Source of the DNA: Epichloe hybrida
Taxonomy: Eukaryota; Ascomycota; Sordariomycetes; Hypocreales; Clavicipitaceae
DNA: 64,000 nt
Assembly: GCA_019022495.1 (NCBI GenBank)
Contig: JAFEKR010000009.1
Span: 2,232,001-2,296,000, forward strand
Direction of reading: 5' to 3'
Part shown: piece by piece, positions 1 through 10,177 of the stretch
Layout: each line of letters starts with the position of its first letter
Position numbering within the stretch: the first letter of the stretch is position 1
Program-made: the position numbers and the translations under genes
Notes under the pieces: generated by a model
Database searches by the model: none
What the model was told of the DNA's origin: nothing
Seen by the model: only the letters and a program-made list of their open reading frames with translations

Positions 1-910
1 CAATCGCATGCAGGAGTATTCGATCGACCTCGCTCAAAGACGTCGAGCCAAAGAAGATGCCGAATGTGGTCTTCCGATCCAGGATTGGGCACCAGGTGTT
101 GCAATGCTTGAAGTATAAATCAACGAGAGTATATATCATATCTTGTGGGGGTAGGTCATTACTTCCCGACACAGAAGTTGATGTGCGGAGGGTACTCAGA
201 GGTCGTGGTGGTGTAAATGATTCAACGGCGCCCGGCACTAAAGCTTGGCTAGGGGTGTTCTGTTGGAGACTCTCTGATGAATCGCCGTTGTGCCATGAGG
301 GGCTTGAAGAGACTTGCGCTCGCGGTTGAGCAATTGGCGGCCCTCGTGCTACTACAGATATCTGAGTCCCAGGAGTTTCCCGTACAAAGCCATTGAGCTG
401 AGCAGTTGTGTGATTGCTCACGGATGGTGCCAGAGTCTGAGTCTGAGACTGTGATGGATGATCATTTGCGATATGGTCCTCAACTCGTCGCCACAAAGTC
501 TGAAGAAGAGCATCTATCCGGTTGACCTTGGTCTCTAGCTCAAGGGTGAAGCCGATACGACTTCCAGGTTTTTGCCTCTCGAGATAGACACATGTCCGGT
601 TGTGTCGCGCACACCAGGAACACGCAGGCTCGGCCCTGTCGCATTTGACTTTCCTGGCTTTGCACAACTCGCATCTGACGGTATGTCCAAGTCAGTCCTT
701 GCGCATGTCCGAGATGAGCAAGTTGAAGAACGAACGGCACAAGTTTACACACGATGTTTTTTGATACTTCTCACGTTTCCTTTTCTTACCAGCCGTAGCG
801 GGTCCATTTGGCTGGGTGTCTTCACCACTTGACCCGCCGTTGTCGTTACTGAAACCCGAAATGGACTCATCCTCGGCTGTAGATATCGGGGCTGCGTTTG
901 CGTCTGCCAT
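1..910 (-). CDS. Zn(II)2Cys6 fungal transcription factor, partial (C-terminal part runs off the left edge)
   Basis: Two exons are visible: 910-753 and 674-1, with a 78 bp intron (GTGTGT donor, CTGAC branch-like site, CAG acceptor). The spliced frame is open to the window edge. Residues 42-52 are basic and are followed by a perfect zinc binuclear cluster with cysteines at about 54, 57, 64, 71, 74 and 81 (spacing CX2CX6CX6CX2CX6C). The intron falls directly before the first of these cysteines. A short heptad-like stretch (about 93-118) could be the linker and dimerisation helix. A Ser/Thr/Gln-rich spacer follows, then a segment starting 'LPPQDMIYTLVDLYFKHCN' that resembles the start of the fungal-specific transcription factor domain (middle homology region). 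The family binds DNA in the nucleus, usually at CGG half-sites. The start is the ATG at 910; an in-frame GTG lies six bases upstream. The target genes are unknown. It lies beside glycerol kinase in the same orientation, so a role in glycerol metabolism is possible but unproven. Confidence 0.88.
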
Positions 911-2057
911 GCTCACCCTTCCTCTCCCCCCCTCTCATGACAATGGTCACTCACTCCACAATTGATATTTCAGTACCGAGGCTAGATCAGTTGAATAGGA
1001 AGAAATCCTGCCAGCTCGCCGAGCCGCCGAGCCGCCGAGCCGCCCAGTAAGGCGATGTTGTGAAGGGGGCAGCTCCTGAATTAAAACCAAAGGTTAGCAG
1101 GAGTGAGGACGATGGCACTAAAGAACGATGGTGATTGATCAGGACTTGGGTTGGGGTATTGAGTTCTGACGACGTTTGTAAGTTCTGGTTCGACGCCTTG
1201 GGCGATGTTGAACGAGCAGTGAGCAAAAAGAGATGTGAGAGAATCCTGTCCCACCTTTACAGTCTCCCTTGGAACAGGAACGAACAGGAGCGAACAAACA
1301 GCATAAAACGCTCGACGACCGCCACAATCCAACGATGCACGCACTAATAAAGCTGTAGACAACTACGGAGTAGACAACCACTCACACCAGATCCAACGGC
1401 AAATGGTTCCATACGGTGAGGCGTTGACACAAGTCAAGAGACCAGCTGATTGAGGCTGATTGAGCCTGTTCCCGTTGAGCAAGAAAGTGGCGCCAACTTG
1501 CAACAACTGCGTGAGAAAGGGCTGTTTCTGGTCAGAAAGAAATTCTCTGCCATCTGTGAGTATACAGTGTATGTATGTAGAGCGAGTGGGTGGGGGCGGG
1601 GGTCGTGGTGAATATTATTAATAATAATGCGCGCAAAATGGAATGGGCCACTCACCAGTTACAACAGCGAAGTTGGTGACCAGTACTCCGTAGACAGGCC
1701 TACCCTGGACGCCAAGTGCTTTCTGAGTCGAGAGGTAGTACCACAAAGTGAAAGCACTGCCGTCTCTTCGCAAGCTGCTTTGAGCAGTCCTTCATGATCA
1801 CAGCCAGCCAGCCAGCCAGCCTCTACGTGTGTTCACGATTTCAGTCCAGCCACGAGCCGTTGAACGGAGTGCTACGCAGGGTCTCTTGGATATGCTATAC
1901 GGAGTCCGTCATATATTGTAAATCGTACGAAATGCTTCTCAGTTCTTTGAAGCTTTTCCCGGCTTTCCCGGCTACATGTCAGTATGGTAGGCGTCGTTGG
2001 GTGAAATGACGTATGAATATAGAATGACTCATGAAACGTCATGTTTGGCCGGAGTCT
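911..2057. other. Intergenic: TF promoter and glycerol kinase 3' region
   Basis: No credible gene is seen; short ORFs on both strands lack family motifs or splice support. It holds a GAGCCGCC-type tandem run (about 1016-1044) and a five-unit CAGC run (1801-1821). Two copies of the nonamer TACGGAGTA / TACTCCGTA lie in inverted orientation at 1364-1372 and 1684-1692. Given the gene orientations, it should contain the promoter of the transcription factor (its left part) and the terminator of glycerol kinase (its right part). Confidence 0.6.
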
Positions 2058-3804
2058 TCAGCTGGCCCAACCCTTGCTCATCTGGACGGCCTTCTCCCAT
2101 TTCTCAAACCGCTTGGTCGCATCGGTAGCGGTGATTTGAGGCTTGAAGATGGTGCTGCCTTCCGTGTTGACGTTCTTGAGATCGTCGAAAGACTCCCAAA
2201 CACCCGCGGCGAAACCGGCGGCAATTGCGGCACCGAGAGCGGTTGTTTCGCGCATGGCAGGTCGATTCACGGGGATGCCAATCAAGTCGGATTGGGTCTG
2301 TAGAGAGAAAGAAGAAGATGGTGTTAGCAGCGAGATTTCCAAACTCCAAGCACACAAGACTGCCCGTGTTTCGCGGTTGTCTTTTTCTCACGACTCTCAC
2401 CTGCATAATGAGATCGGCGTTGCACATTCCGCCGTCTACGGCGAGCTCGGCGAGCTGTTTGCCACTGTCCTTGGCCATGGCGTCGAGGATGGCCTTGGTC
2501 TGAAAGCAGGTGGCTTCGAGTGTGGCACGGGCAATGTGCCCGCGCTGGGTGAAGGCGGTGATGCCGAAGATTGTACCCCGGGCGTCGTCGATCCAGTACG
2601 GGGCAAAGAGACCACTGAAGGCAGTGACGAAGGTGCAGCCACCGTTGTCCTCGACGGTCTCGGCAAGAGCACTGAGCTTGGAGGAGGACTCGATGAAGCC
2701 GAAGTTGTCCACGAGGAACTTGACACTGGACCCGGCGACGGCAATGCTTCCCTCGAGAGCGTACATGGTCTTGCCCTCGCCAAAGTCAAACGCGACGGTG
2801 GAAAGAAGGCCATGGGTGGAGATGACGGGCTTTTCGCCGACGTTGTATAGCAAGAAGCATCCGGTGCCATACGTGTTCTTGGCCAGACCGGGCTTGAACC
2901 CCTTCTGCCCGACGAGGGCGGCGGACTGATCCCCCAGGCATCCCATGATCTTGACACCCCGCAGGCTGCCGTTGGCAAGAGAGCCGTAGGCCTCGGCATC
3001 CGCGGAGCGGACAATCCTGGGCAAGGCCACCTTGTTGCAATCGATGCGGAACCAGTCGATCAGCTCGGCATCGTAACTCAGGGTATGGATATTCATGAAC
3101 ATGGTGCGTGACGCATTGGAGGGGTCGGAGACGTGGACGTTGCGGGACGTGCCTCCGTTCAGCTTATAAACCAGCCAGGAGTCCACGGTACCGAAGGCCA
3201 GGCCGCCCTTCTCATACGAGTCTTTGACCGCGGGAACATTCTCGAGAAGCCACAACAGGCGGCCAACAGAGGAGTACGTGGACAAGGGGAGACCGCAACG
3301 CTGGGTGAGCTCGCCCGCGCCGATGCGACCCCTGAGGCGGCGAACAATGTCCATGTTCCGGGTATCGGTCCACACAATCGCGTTGTACAATGCTTTGCCC
3401 GTGGCCTTGTCCCAGACTACGGTGGTCTCGCGCTGGTTGGTGATGCCCACGGCGACAATCTGCTCGCGGGAGTGTCCCTGGGTTTCAAACTTCTTGACGG
3501 CTCCGTCGATGCATTTCTCAACAGACGAAATGAGTTCCTCGGGGTCGTGCTCGTGCCATCTGTGTTGTTGGTCAGGTAGGTCGCGTCAGTGAGATCGTGC
3601 CCGGGCACGTCCAGCTCACGAGGGGAGGAGTCAGGTCCAGTTCAAAACCTTGACTTGGACTTACCCAGGGTTGGGATACATCTGCTTGAATTCAAGCTGA
3701 TGCAGCGAAACGACCTCACCGTTCTGGTTGAAGATGAGGAATCGAGTGCTGGTGGTGCCTTGGTCAATGGCACCGATGAAGGTGGTGGCGCTACGAGGCG
3801 ACAT
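2058..3804 (-). CDS. GUT1: Glycerol kinase (FGGY family), GUT1-type
   Basis: It phosphorylates glycerol with ATP to sn-glycerol 3-phosphate in the cytosol, the committed step of glycerol use. Three exons are supported: 3804-3665, 3559-2401 and 2297-2058. The introns of 105 and 103 bp have GTAAGT and GTGAGA donors, CAG acceptors and CTGAC/CTAAC branch-like sites. The 1,539 nt spliced CDS gives 512 residues, a normal length for the family. The N-terminus has the phosphate-binding loop '[11 protein letters not shown]' (about 11-21), then '[13 protein letters not shown]'. The C-terminal half carries the FGGY signature '[20 protein letters not shown]' and the nucleotide-site motif '[14 protein letters not shown]', which ends exactly at the second intron. 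The last exon resumes with '[11 protein letters not shown]', as expected in the family. The start is the only ATG that places the phosphate loop near residue 14. Its neighbours are an aquaglyceroporin and a GUT2-type dehydrogenase, the steps before and after it. Confidence 0.96.
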
Positions 3805-4330
3805 GGTGGAAGGTTTGAGTTGTTTTCAATTTGCGAAAGCTACGAGGCAACTTGTATGGGACGAGAGAGAGAGCGCATCCAGTGGAAGAAAGTGATGAAG
3901 GGCTTCTCGAGAGTCCCCCCACGAGAAGAAGTTCAAGGGCTGCCAACAAGGATCGCAATCGGCCAAAATGCACGAGAACTTCAGCTCATGTGCGCTCACA
4001 GAGTGCGGGGAGCTGGCAAGAAGCTCGTGACTCGTGAGCTACGGAGGGCGGTTTCGGAGTTGGATGGAGCTGGACCTCGTCGGAGTCGTCGATAATCCGT
4101 ACATGAACATTATCCACGGAGCAGGCGTCTGGGCGTCTGGGCCGCTGTGGCTGATACTGAACAAGCCTCAGCATCCCCGCCCCAAGCCAAGCCATGAAGA
4201 ACTTGTTTCCCCATGTTTAGGAGTTCTTTTTTTTTTTTTTTTTTCTTGGCGTGCTGGAGGCATCTTGAAGGCATCTTGAAGGCGTCTTAAAGGCGTCTCA
4301 AAGACAGGCGCGGCCGGCCGCACACGGACA

Positions 4331-4378
4331 GCAGCATCATCGGCAGCATCATCGGCAGCATCATCGGCAGCATCATCG
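4331..4378. repeat. 12 bp tandem repeat, 4 exact copies
   Basis: Four exact head-to-tail copies of GCAGCATCATCG lie about 530 bp upstream of the glycerol kinase start codon. A related but separate 12 bp run (GGCATCTTGAAG with drift) sits just to the left at 4259-4304. Neither is in a supported coding frame, although one minus-strand frame would read as an Asp/Ala-rich repeat. Confidence 0.9.
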
Positions 4379-5578
4379 ATACCGCAAACGACGACTTGTG
4401 TCACGAGTTGAGCAGAAAATGGGCCATGATGTGGGACATTTCTTCATGAGTGCGGGTAATATCCCGGATGCTCGGTTGGCCACGAAAAGGTCAACCGTTG
4501 TGGGGGCCGCATGTCGGGCTTACAATGTTACATGCATTCGTCTCGTATCCAGGATGGAGCCTTTTGACTGGTGGAATAACGGATTAGATGTGAATTACGG
4601 ATTGATCCGTAGTCCGTACGGATTATACATATTAGCATGTGCCTAACTTTTGCTGCGTTATACTGCTATATTCTATAGGGCATTTACTGCCTACATATAA
4701 TAATTGATGGACTGACTGATTGATCAACTGATTGACTGACTGTCTGACTTGCTTATTCCTCCTGACTTACCGACCGACCGACTAGTGTGAATTCGCACGG
4801 ACACACTGTGGTCCCTAGTACATGTCATGCAGCAATCTTCCACCGCCTGCCCGATTTGGGGGCGAAGGCTCCACCGGAGGATTCGGTTCCAGCGACCCGA
4901 CTTTCCACAACAGATGTGGGTCCAGCAAGACTCCACCGCGGGATTTTGGATCATCTTGTTCTTTGTTCACTCACGATACTATGAGTGAAACCGTTGCTGG
5001 AATCAGGCTCGCACTGTATCTCCTCTTATGAATAAGGTGCGATTGTACCTCCCCTACTCCGTATTTTGGGCTTAGTCAACTGCCAAGTGCATACATAATT
5101 ACTAATTGCGAAAAAAAAAAAAAAACCCCCGCGCCAGCCAGGCACACTAATGCTAAGCCCATTGTCTATTAAAGTAGCTAATTTCCGGAGCGTACGGAGC
5201 ACATGCGTTGTTATGTAAGTGATATCAGAATAACAAAAGACGGGTGCCGGACAACAACATCCCTTGAAGAGAAGGAAGTGGCATGACTGACTCACGAGAG
5301 GAGGAAACAAGCCATGTGAGACGGTGTCTGTCAGCGAAACGTTGCGTTTTTCCTTTTCTCATTTGCGTCGTACTTTTTGCTGTGCGTCCAGATGCATCCA
5401 GGTGCATTATCCACGTGTATCCAGGTACATCTAGGTGCATAACTCACCGTGATATAGCCTGCTAGGTCTTGTTGCCCCTTCCTTGCAGAGAGACGGTGGC
5501 AGGATGGGTTGTGACTTGTGTTATGCCGTTCAACGGGGTGGCTGGATGGCGCGACATCAGGATGACACAGCAGGCAGA

Positions 5579-5691
5579 GCACGGCAGAGCACGGCACAGC
5601 ACGGCATAGCACGGCACAGCATGACACAGCATGATAACACAGCATCGAGGTACGGCATCGAGGTGATACGGCATCGAGGTACGGCATCGGA
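5579..5691. repeat. Short-unit tandem repeats (AGCACGGCAC type, then GCATCGAGGTACG type)
   Basis: Two adjacent arrays are seen. About five 10 bp units with drift (AGCACGGCAG/AGCACGGCAC/AGCACGGCAT) occupy 5579-5633. Then 13 bp-like GCATCGAGGTACG units follow at 5642-5691. They lie in the divergent promoter region of glycerol kinase and the aquaglyceroporin. All three frames on both strands read as low-complexity peptide, so I treat this as non-coding. Confidence 0.8.
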
Positions 5692-7439
5692 GCAGATGAG
5701 GCAAACTGCCAGATTCTCGTCATCTCACATCGACCGACCCCCCCCCTCGGCAAAACGACGAGCCGCTGGAAGACGTGCGGGTACACGAGATGATAGTAAC
5801 ACAACGACGGCGGGGTGATGCTGGCGTTCTAGAAAGACGGGACCGGATGATCGCCTGTGTATGTATGTAGTCTGTGTAGCAGGGGAGGGGAAGGGGACTT
5901 GCTGGCCGACAAGTTTGCCTCGAAGTCGGTATTGATAAAATAAATGGTGGCTTGCACGATGGGATTGGATAAGGAAAGAAGAATCAACAAGCGAGGATGC
6001 AAACAGAATGGAAAATGGCAGAATGACGGATTGGCGTGCGGTATTACTCGGTAGAGTGCGCAATGCTTGCCGCGCCGGGGTGATCACGTCGCATCATGAT
6101 TCATCAGTACCACGCATAATCCGTACTCGATGCAAGTCAGTCAAGAGGGAAGAGTGTGAAATTGGGTGTGGTTTTGGTCATGTGTTGTGTATGTATGGTA
6201 TGGACAGCGTAGCGTTCTGCGCAACATGATACCCAGACCGTGTGTATGTACGGTTTATTAATATCGGGTACGGGAATTGAATCAAATCTGCGAAAAGGCC
6301 CAACTCAATGCATTCTTCATGTCCCGAGTCCTTCCCCCGCTGTGTGGGGCTCAGCCACTGGTGTGTGTTTGGTGACTCCGTGAGTGGGCGACTTTGTGAG
6401 TGGGTCCTGAGTGGGTGACGACTGCCACTGACGAGAGAGGGCCCATCTCTCCTTCCTCCTTCCAGAGCAAGAAGGCAAGACGACGGAGAGTTGCCATGTT
6501 TCGACTTGCTGTCCAATGATGTAACCAGTGTCATTCATTACTCTTCAGTAAATAAATCGGGCGCCTTGCGCTTGCGACTGCAAAGGCATTGAAGTCGAAT
6601 CGCGTTGTGCGAGCTGAACTTGTCATGCGGCTGCTGGTTGCGCCCATCGCACCCATCGCGCCCATCTATGCAAAGAGTCCCCCCCCCAATCTCCCCTCCA
6701 TGTCCCCTCCCTCCATGTCCCCTCCATCTCTATCACCATCGGTGAAGAAATTTTGGCTTGCGGCATGGCTTATGGCTTGTGTGTACATGTTATTTATTAT
6801 CGATGATGTCAATGTTGTTTCTGCTCCAGCAGGCCGCGCTGAATAACTCGATACATGCACTCACGATCCGTCAATGCGTCTGGCTGCTTTCGACCATCGG
6901 GTCGACCGTCGGGGCGACCATCGGGGCCAAAGTTGGCCTGACTTTTTGGTGGCCGTGGTCTGACCCGGCAGGCCCGAATGCCGAATCCACACGAGCCAAG
7001 AGGTCACACTGCGCCGTTTTCGATGCTTTTGCCATGGCAATGGAAAGGCGAAAAGACAGAAAAAGACGAAGAGACACACAAATGCTGTGTTACCCGCCTG
7101 CCGCGCCTCTTTCTCCCCAATACACCATCATCGCCAAGTCCAAAGGCAGAGTTGTAAACACAACATTCACCTGTCCAACCCCCCCTCCCATGCGCTCCCA
7201 TGCTGCGTTGAACCCCTCTCGCCGTCACCATCACCCTGACACTCACCTTTGTGCATCCCAAGCTTCACCAAGTCCCCAAGGCGCCGCTTCGTCATTCCCA
7301 ATCTTTCTGGGGACGGTGTTGACGTCTCCATGTTCCCATCAGTATCATCCCACGTTCCCACTTTATACCCATAACATTACTGGAAAACTACATATATATA
7401 ACGAAACAATTACCGAAGCGTCTTTTTTTTCCTTTATAA

Positions 7440-7536
7440 TAACTATCCTTCCTCCAACCCCCCCCCCCCCTTCCCTTTTCAATTTTCCCAATCTGTGTCC
7501 CTTGCTTTCTAGCTCTTTTTCTCGAAGTCGGTCCTC
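7440..7536 (+). promoter_or_regulatory. Pyrimidine-rich leader just upstream of the aquaglyceroporin start
   Basis: A CT-rich stretch with a long C run and several TTTTC/CCTTCC tracts precedes the ATG at 7537. Pyrimidine tracts like this are common just upstream of transcription starts in filamentous fungi, so this is a likely core promoter or 5' UTR. No TATA box or mapped transcript supports an exact site. Confidence 0.4.
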
Positions 7537-8709
7537 ATGTACGGTCAATCTCCGACTCAGGATTCGATATCAGAATCCATCGTCTCCAAGTCTGCTCCCA
7601 TCTACAAATCCAACATGGGTGGTTCTGTTATTCACGACGAGCCTGCATCGCCTGGCATGATGATCCGCGATGAGACGCAGCTTCGGTGGCCCAAGGCCCG
7701 ATCCATCTGCCAAGATGCGTTTTCCGAGTTTCTTGGCACCATGATTCTCATCCTTTTTGGAGACGGTGTCGTCGCGCAGGTGGTGCTAAGCAAGAACACC
7801 AAGGGCGACTACCAGAGTATCTCATGGGGCTGGGGGTGAGTTTAATTTTTGTTATTTTTTCCACCTCTTTTCTATCTCTGGCCCTCCTTGTTCGTCTGAT
7901 TTGGGATGGCTACTAACCAGAATCACAGAATCGGTGTCATGCTTGGTGTGTACGTGGCCGGCAAATCGGGCGGCCACATCAATCCCGCCGTCACTCTGGC
8001 AAACTGTGTCTATCGGGGTCACCCATGGCGCAAGTTCCCTGTATATCTTGTGGCTCAGCTTACCGGTGCCATGGCGGGCGCCGCCATCGTCTACGGCAAC
8101 TATCGGTCGGCCATTGACCAATTCGAGGGCGGCTCAGAGTTCCGAACCGTCACGGGGCCCAATGCCACGGCCGGCATCTTTTGCACTTACCCGGCCGAGT
8201 TCATGACTCGGACCGGCATGTTCTTCTCCGAATTCATCGCCAGCGCGATTCTTCAGTTCGTCATTTTCGCCATGGCCGACAACTCCAACATCGGCGCCGG
8301 TCCTCTGATGCCTCTCGGCCTCTTCTTCCTGATTTTTGGCATTGGCGCTTGCTTCGGTTGGGAAACTGGCTATGCCATCAACCTGGCCCGTGATTTTGGT
8401 CCTCGTCTCGTCTCATACATATTCGGCTATGGCCGCGAGGTATTCTCTGCTGGCGGATATTACTTCTGGGTACGTGTGCAACATTCGCGCGTGTTTCGGC
8501 AATGTAAACAAACGAGAAATTGTCCCCAGCCGACTAACATATTGTGATGATAGATCCCCATCGTCGCCCCTTTCTGCGGCTGTGTGGCCGGTGGTGGCCT
8601 CTACGATCTCTTCATCTACACGGGAGAATCACCCATCAATTCGCCCTACCTTGGCGTCAACCGCCTGCTCAAGCCCCGTCGCAGGGTGTCGCCCGTATCC
8701 AAAGTATAA
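7537..8709 (+). CDS. Aquaglyceroporin (MIP family channel), probable glycerol facilitator
   Basis: This is a plasma-membrane channel expected to pass glycerol and perhaps other small polyols. There are three exons, 7537-7835, 7929-8469 and 8554-8709, with introns of 93 and 84 bp. Both introns have CTAAC branch-like sites. The first splice gives the family junction 'SWGWGIGVMLGVYVAG'. The product is 331 residues. An N-terminal cytosolic tail of about 55 residues precedes the six-helix fold. The first pore motif is canonical, 'SGGHINPAVT' with Asn118-Pro119-Ala120. The second is 'GYAINLARDFGPRL', Asn251-Leu252-Ala253-Arg254-Asp255, so Leu replaces the usual Pro. Asp after the pore arginine is typical of glycerol-conducting members rather than strict water channels. 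The C-terminal exon has the usual end of helix 6 and a short basic tail. Its neighbours, glycerol kinase and glycerol-3-phosphate dehydrogenase, support glycerol as substrate. The Fps1-type long regulatory tails are absent. Confidence 0.93.
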
Positions 8710-9700
8710 GACGGGCCATGTTCCTCTGACGATCATGTCTTTCAACAAGAAAAAAAAAAATCCTAAATTCGTTTCTACTTCGAGAACAGCAACATATTTG
8801 GGGGAAAAGTAATTGAGATGCAAGGAATTGAAAGGGAATGAGACGAATAACAGATGGAATGAGCTTCGGAAAATTGTGTCTGCAGAAGGTGTTGAAACTT
8901 TTTTCTTGGGGACTTTTGGCTATGCAATGGGCGTCTTTCCGACTTTAAAAGGTACAATTTTTTTTTTTTTTTTTTCAAATATCTAGTGCATATGTGTTAT
9001 GACGGGATGGGACGGGATGTTATTTCTCTAGTTGCAGTATGAAAAGATGAATTTTGTGTGCGCTGTGTGGAATCTACTTTGGTCATGTTCATCGTATTAG
9101 AGTTCAATGACATGGTATTACTGACGTCCGAGTCCGAGTTGTCATGTTCGAGACGGGGATTTGTGGAGACGGAATCAACTTCTTTGGGTTTTTGGGAAAG
9201 GAATGTCTCAGCTTTATCTCGTGGCAGATCGATGGTGAGGCATCTCCGTGTCTCCATGGCCGGGGGGGGGGGGGGGTCCCTGCATGAGGGAACCAAAGCT
9301 TGCAGGGCTGGCTACGAGCCGCGCTCGATTGGCTGCGAGCTGTGATGGGTGGGGGGCTCGGTTAGGGGCTGCTGGAAGGGCAATCAACGGATGGGACCCG
9401 ATTTTTCGGCAAGTCTGCGTCTGCGTCCCGACATTGAGGAAGGCGATCGGTTATTTCTCGGCGGCAGAATCCCGAGGTTGCATATTATTGATTGCCCCGT
9501 TCGTCATCCGTCGTCTTGTATTTAGTCCGTATGTACAGATCATACGGCGTCCTCCGATGCGAACGATTCTTGCTTGCTTTTGCGCAACCGCCGGTCGCGA
9601 GAGCCCGGGGACTGACTCCAGATGGGTCCGGATGGAGGACGCGCCGAAGCCGGGGCGTTGATTGACAGAGAGAAGTCGGGACGTGGTTTCGAGGGTACGT

Positions 9701-9784
9701 ATGTATGTATGTATGTATGTATGTATGTATGTATGTATGTATGTATGTATGTATGTATGTATGTATGTATGTATGTATGTATGT
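9701..9784. repeat. (ATGT)n microsatellite, about 21 units
   Basis: An uninterrupted tetranucleotide run of about 84 bp lies about 330 bp upstream of the GUT2-type start codon. The minus-strand frame would read as repeated Tyr-Ile-His-Thr, which is an artefact of the repeat. Its purity suggests it is prone to length change between strains. Confidence 0.97.
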
Positions 9785-9965
9785 ACTCGGTACGGATTAT
9801 GTCAACTCGTTTCATGCACGTAGGACAAGTCGTTTGGTGGGCCTGGATTGCAATCTTCCGGGGCTCGGATCATCTTGGCTGTTTCGCCTCCTCTTCGTCT
9901 TTCGCATCATCGACTGACTGACTCTTCCTTCTCCCGTCCTATCGTACGTACAATTCGACAATAGC

Positions 9966-9995
9966 CACTGCACTGCACTGCACTGCACTGCACTG
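9966..9995. repeat. CACTG pentanucleotide repeat, about 6 units
   Basis: Six head-to-tail CACTG units lie about 115 bp upstream of the GUT2-type ATG, probably in the promoter or 5' UTR. No function is evident. Confidence 0.9.
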
Positions 9996-10111
9996 CAGTC
10001 CAGCATCTCGAGAAAAATAAGAAACTACGCCTTCTTCTTCCACCCTGGATGGAGAATACGCGTCGCACCTGAACAAAGAGACGCCCGAGCCAACATTCAC
10101 CCACAACACAA

Positions 10112-10146
10112 ATGGCGTCTCGCCTCACCAAGCTCTGGCGTCGGCC

Positions 10147-10177
<31 letters not shown>

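Larger units (their letters stand above)
3805..7536. other. Long intergenic region between glycerol kinase and the aquaglyceroporin
   Basis: This 3.7 kb divergent region contains the promoters of two genes transcribed away from each other. I see no gene in it: the ORFs overlap low-complexity DNA, lack family motifs and conflict between frames. It is rich in short tandem repeats: T18 at 4227-4244, a 12 bp GGCATCTTGAAG-type run at 4259-4304, GCAGCATCATCG x4 at 4331-4378, TGAC/TGAT-type runs at about 4700-4745, 10 bp units at 5579-5633 and CCCCTCCATGT-type runs at about 6690-6735. One TACTCCGTA nonamer lies at 5055-5063. Its size suggests extensive upstream control of both glycerol genes, but no specific operator can be named from sequence alone. 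Confidence 0.6.
8710..10111. other. Intergenic: promoter region of the GUT2-type gene
   Basis: No gene is supported. It contains T/A runs just after the channel gene (8750-8760 and about 8959-8975), G15 at 9262-9276, a long TATG microsatellite (9701-9784) and a CACTG run (9966-9995). The last 110 bases before the ATG at 10112 are the likely leader of the dehydrogenase gene. The many low-complexity runs make the short ORFs here unreliable. Confidence 0.6.

Noticed and set aside
1364..1692. MITE bounded by TACGGAGTA and TACTCCGTA
   Set aside because: Only the nonamer itself is shared by the two ends and no target duplication is seen, so an element cannot be called.
2143..2850. 235-codon plus-strand open frame
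   Set aside because: It is antisense to glycerol kinase, whose exons and FGGY motifs are clear.
5331..5804. 157-codon minus-strand open frame
   Set aside because: It reads through 10-13 bp tandem arrays, giving a Cys/Ala/Val repeat, and overlaps equally long frames on both strands.
6758..7660. 300-codon plus-strand open frame upstream of and overlapping the channel gene
   Set aside because: It runs through low-complexity promoter DNA with a Pro run and enters the channel gene in the wrong frame; no motif supports it.
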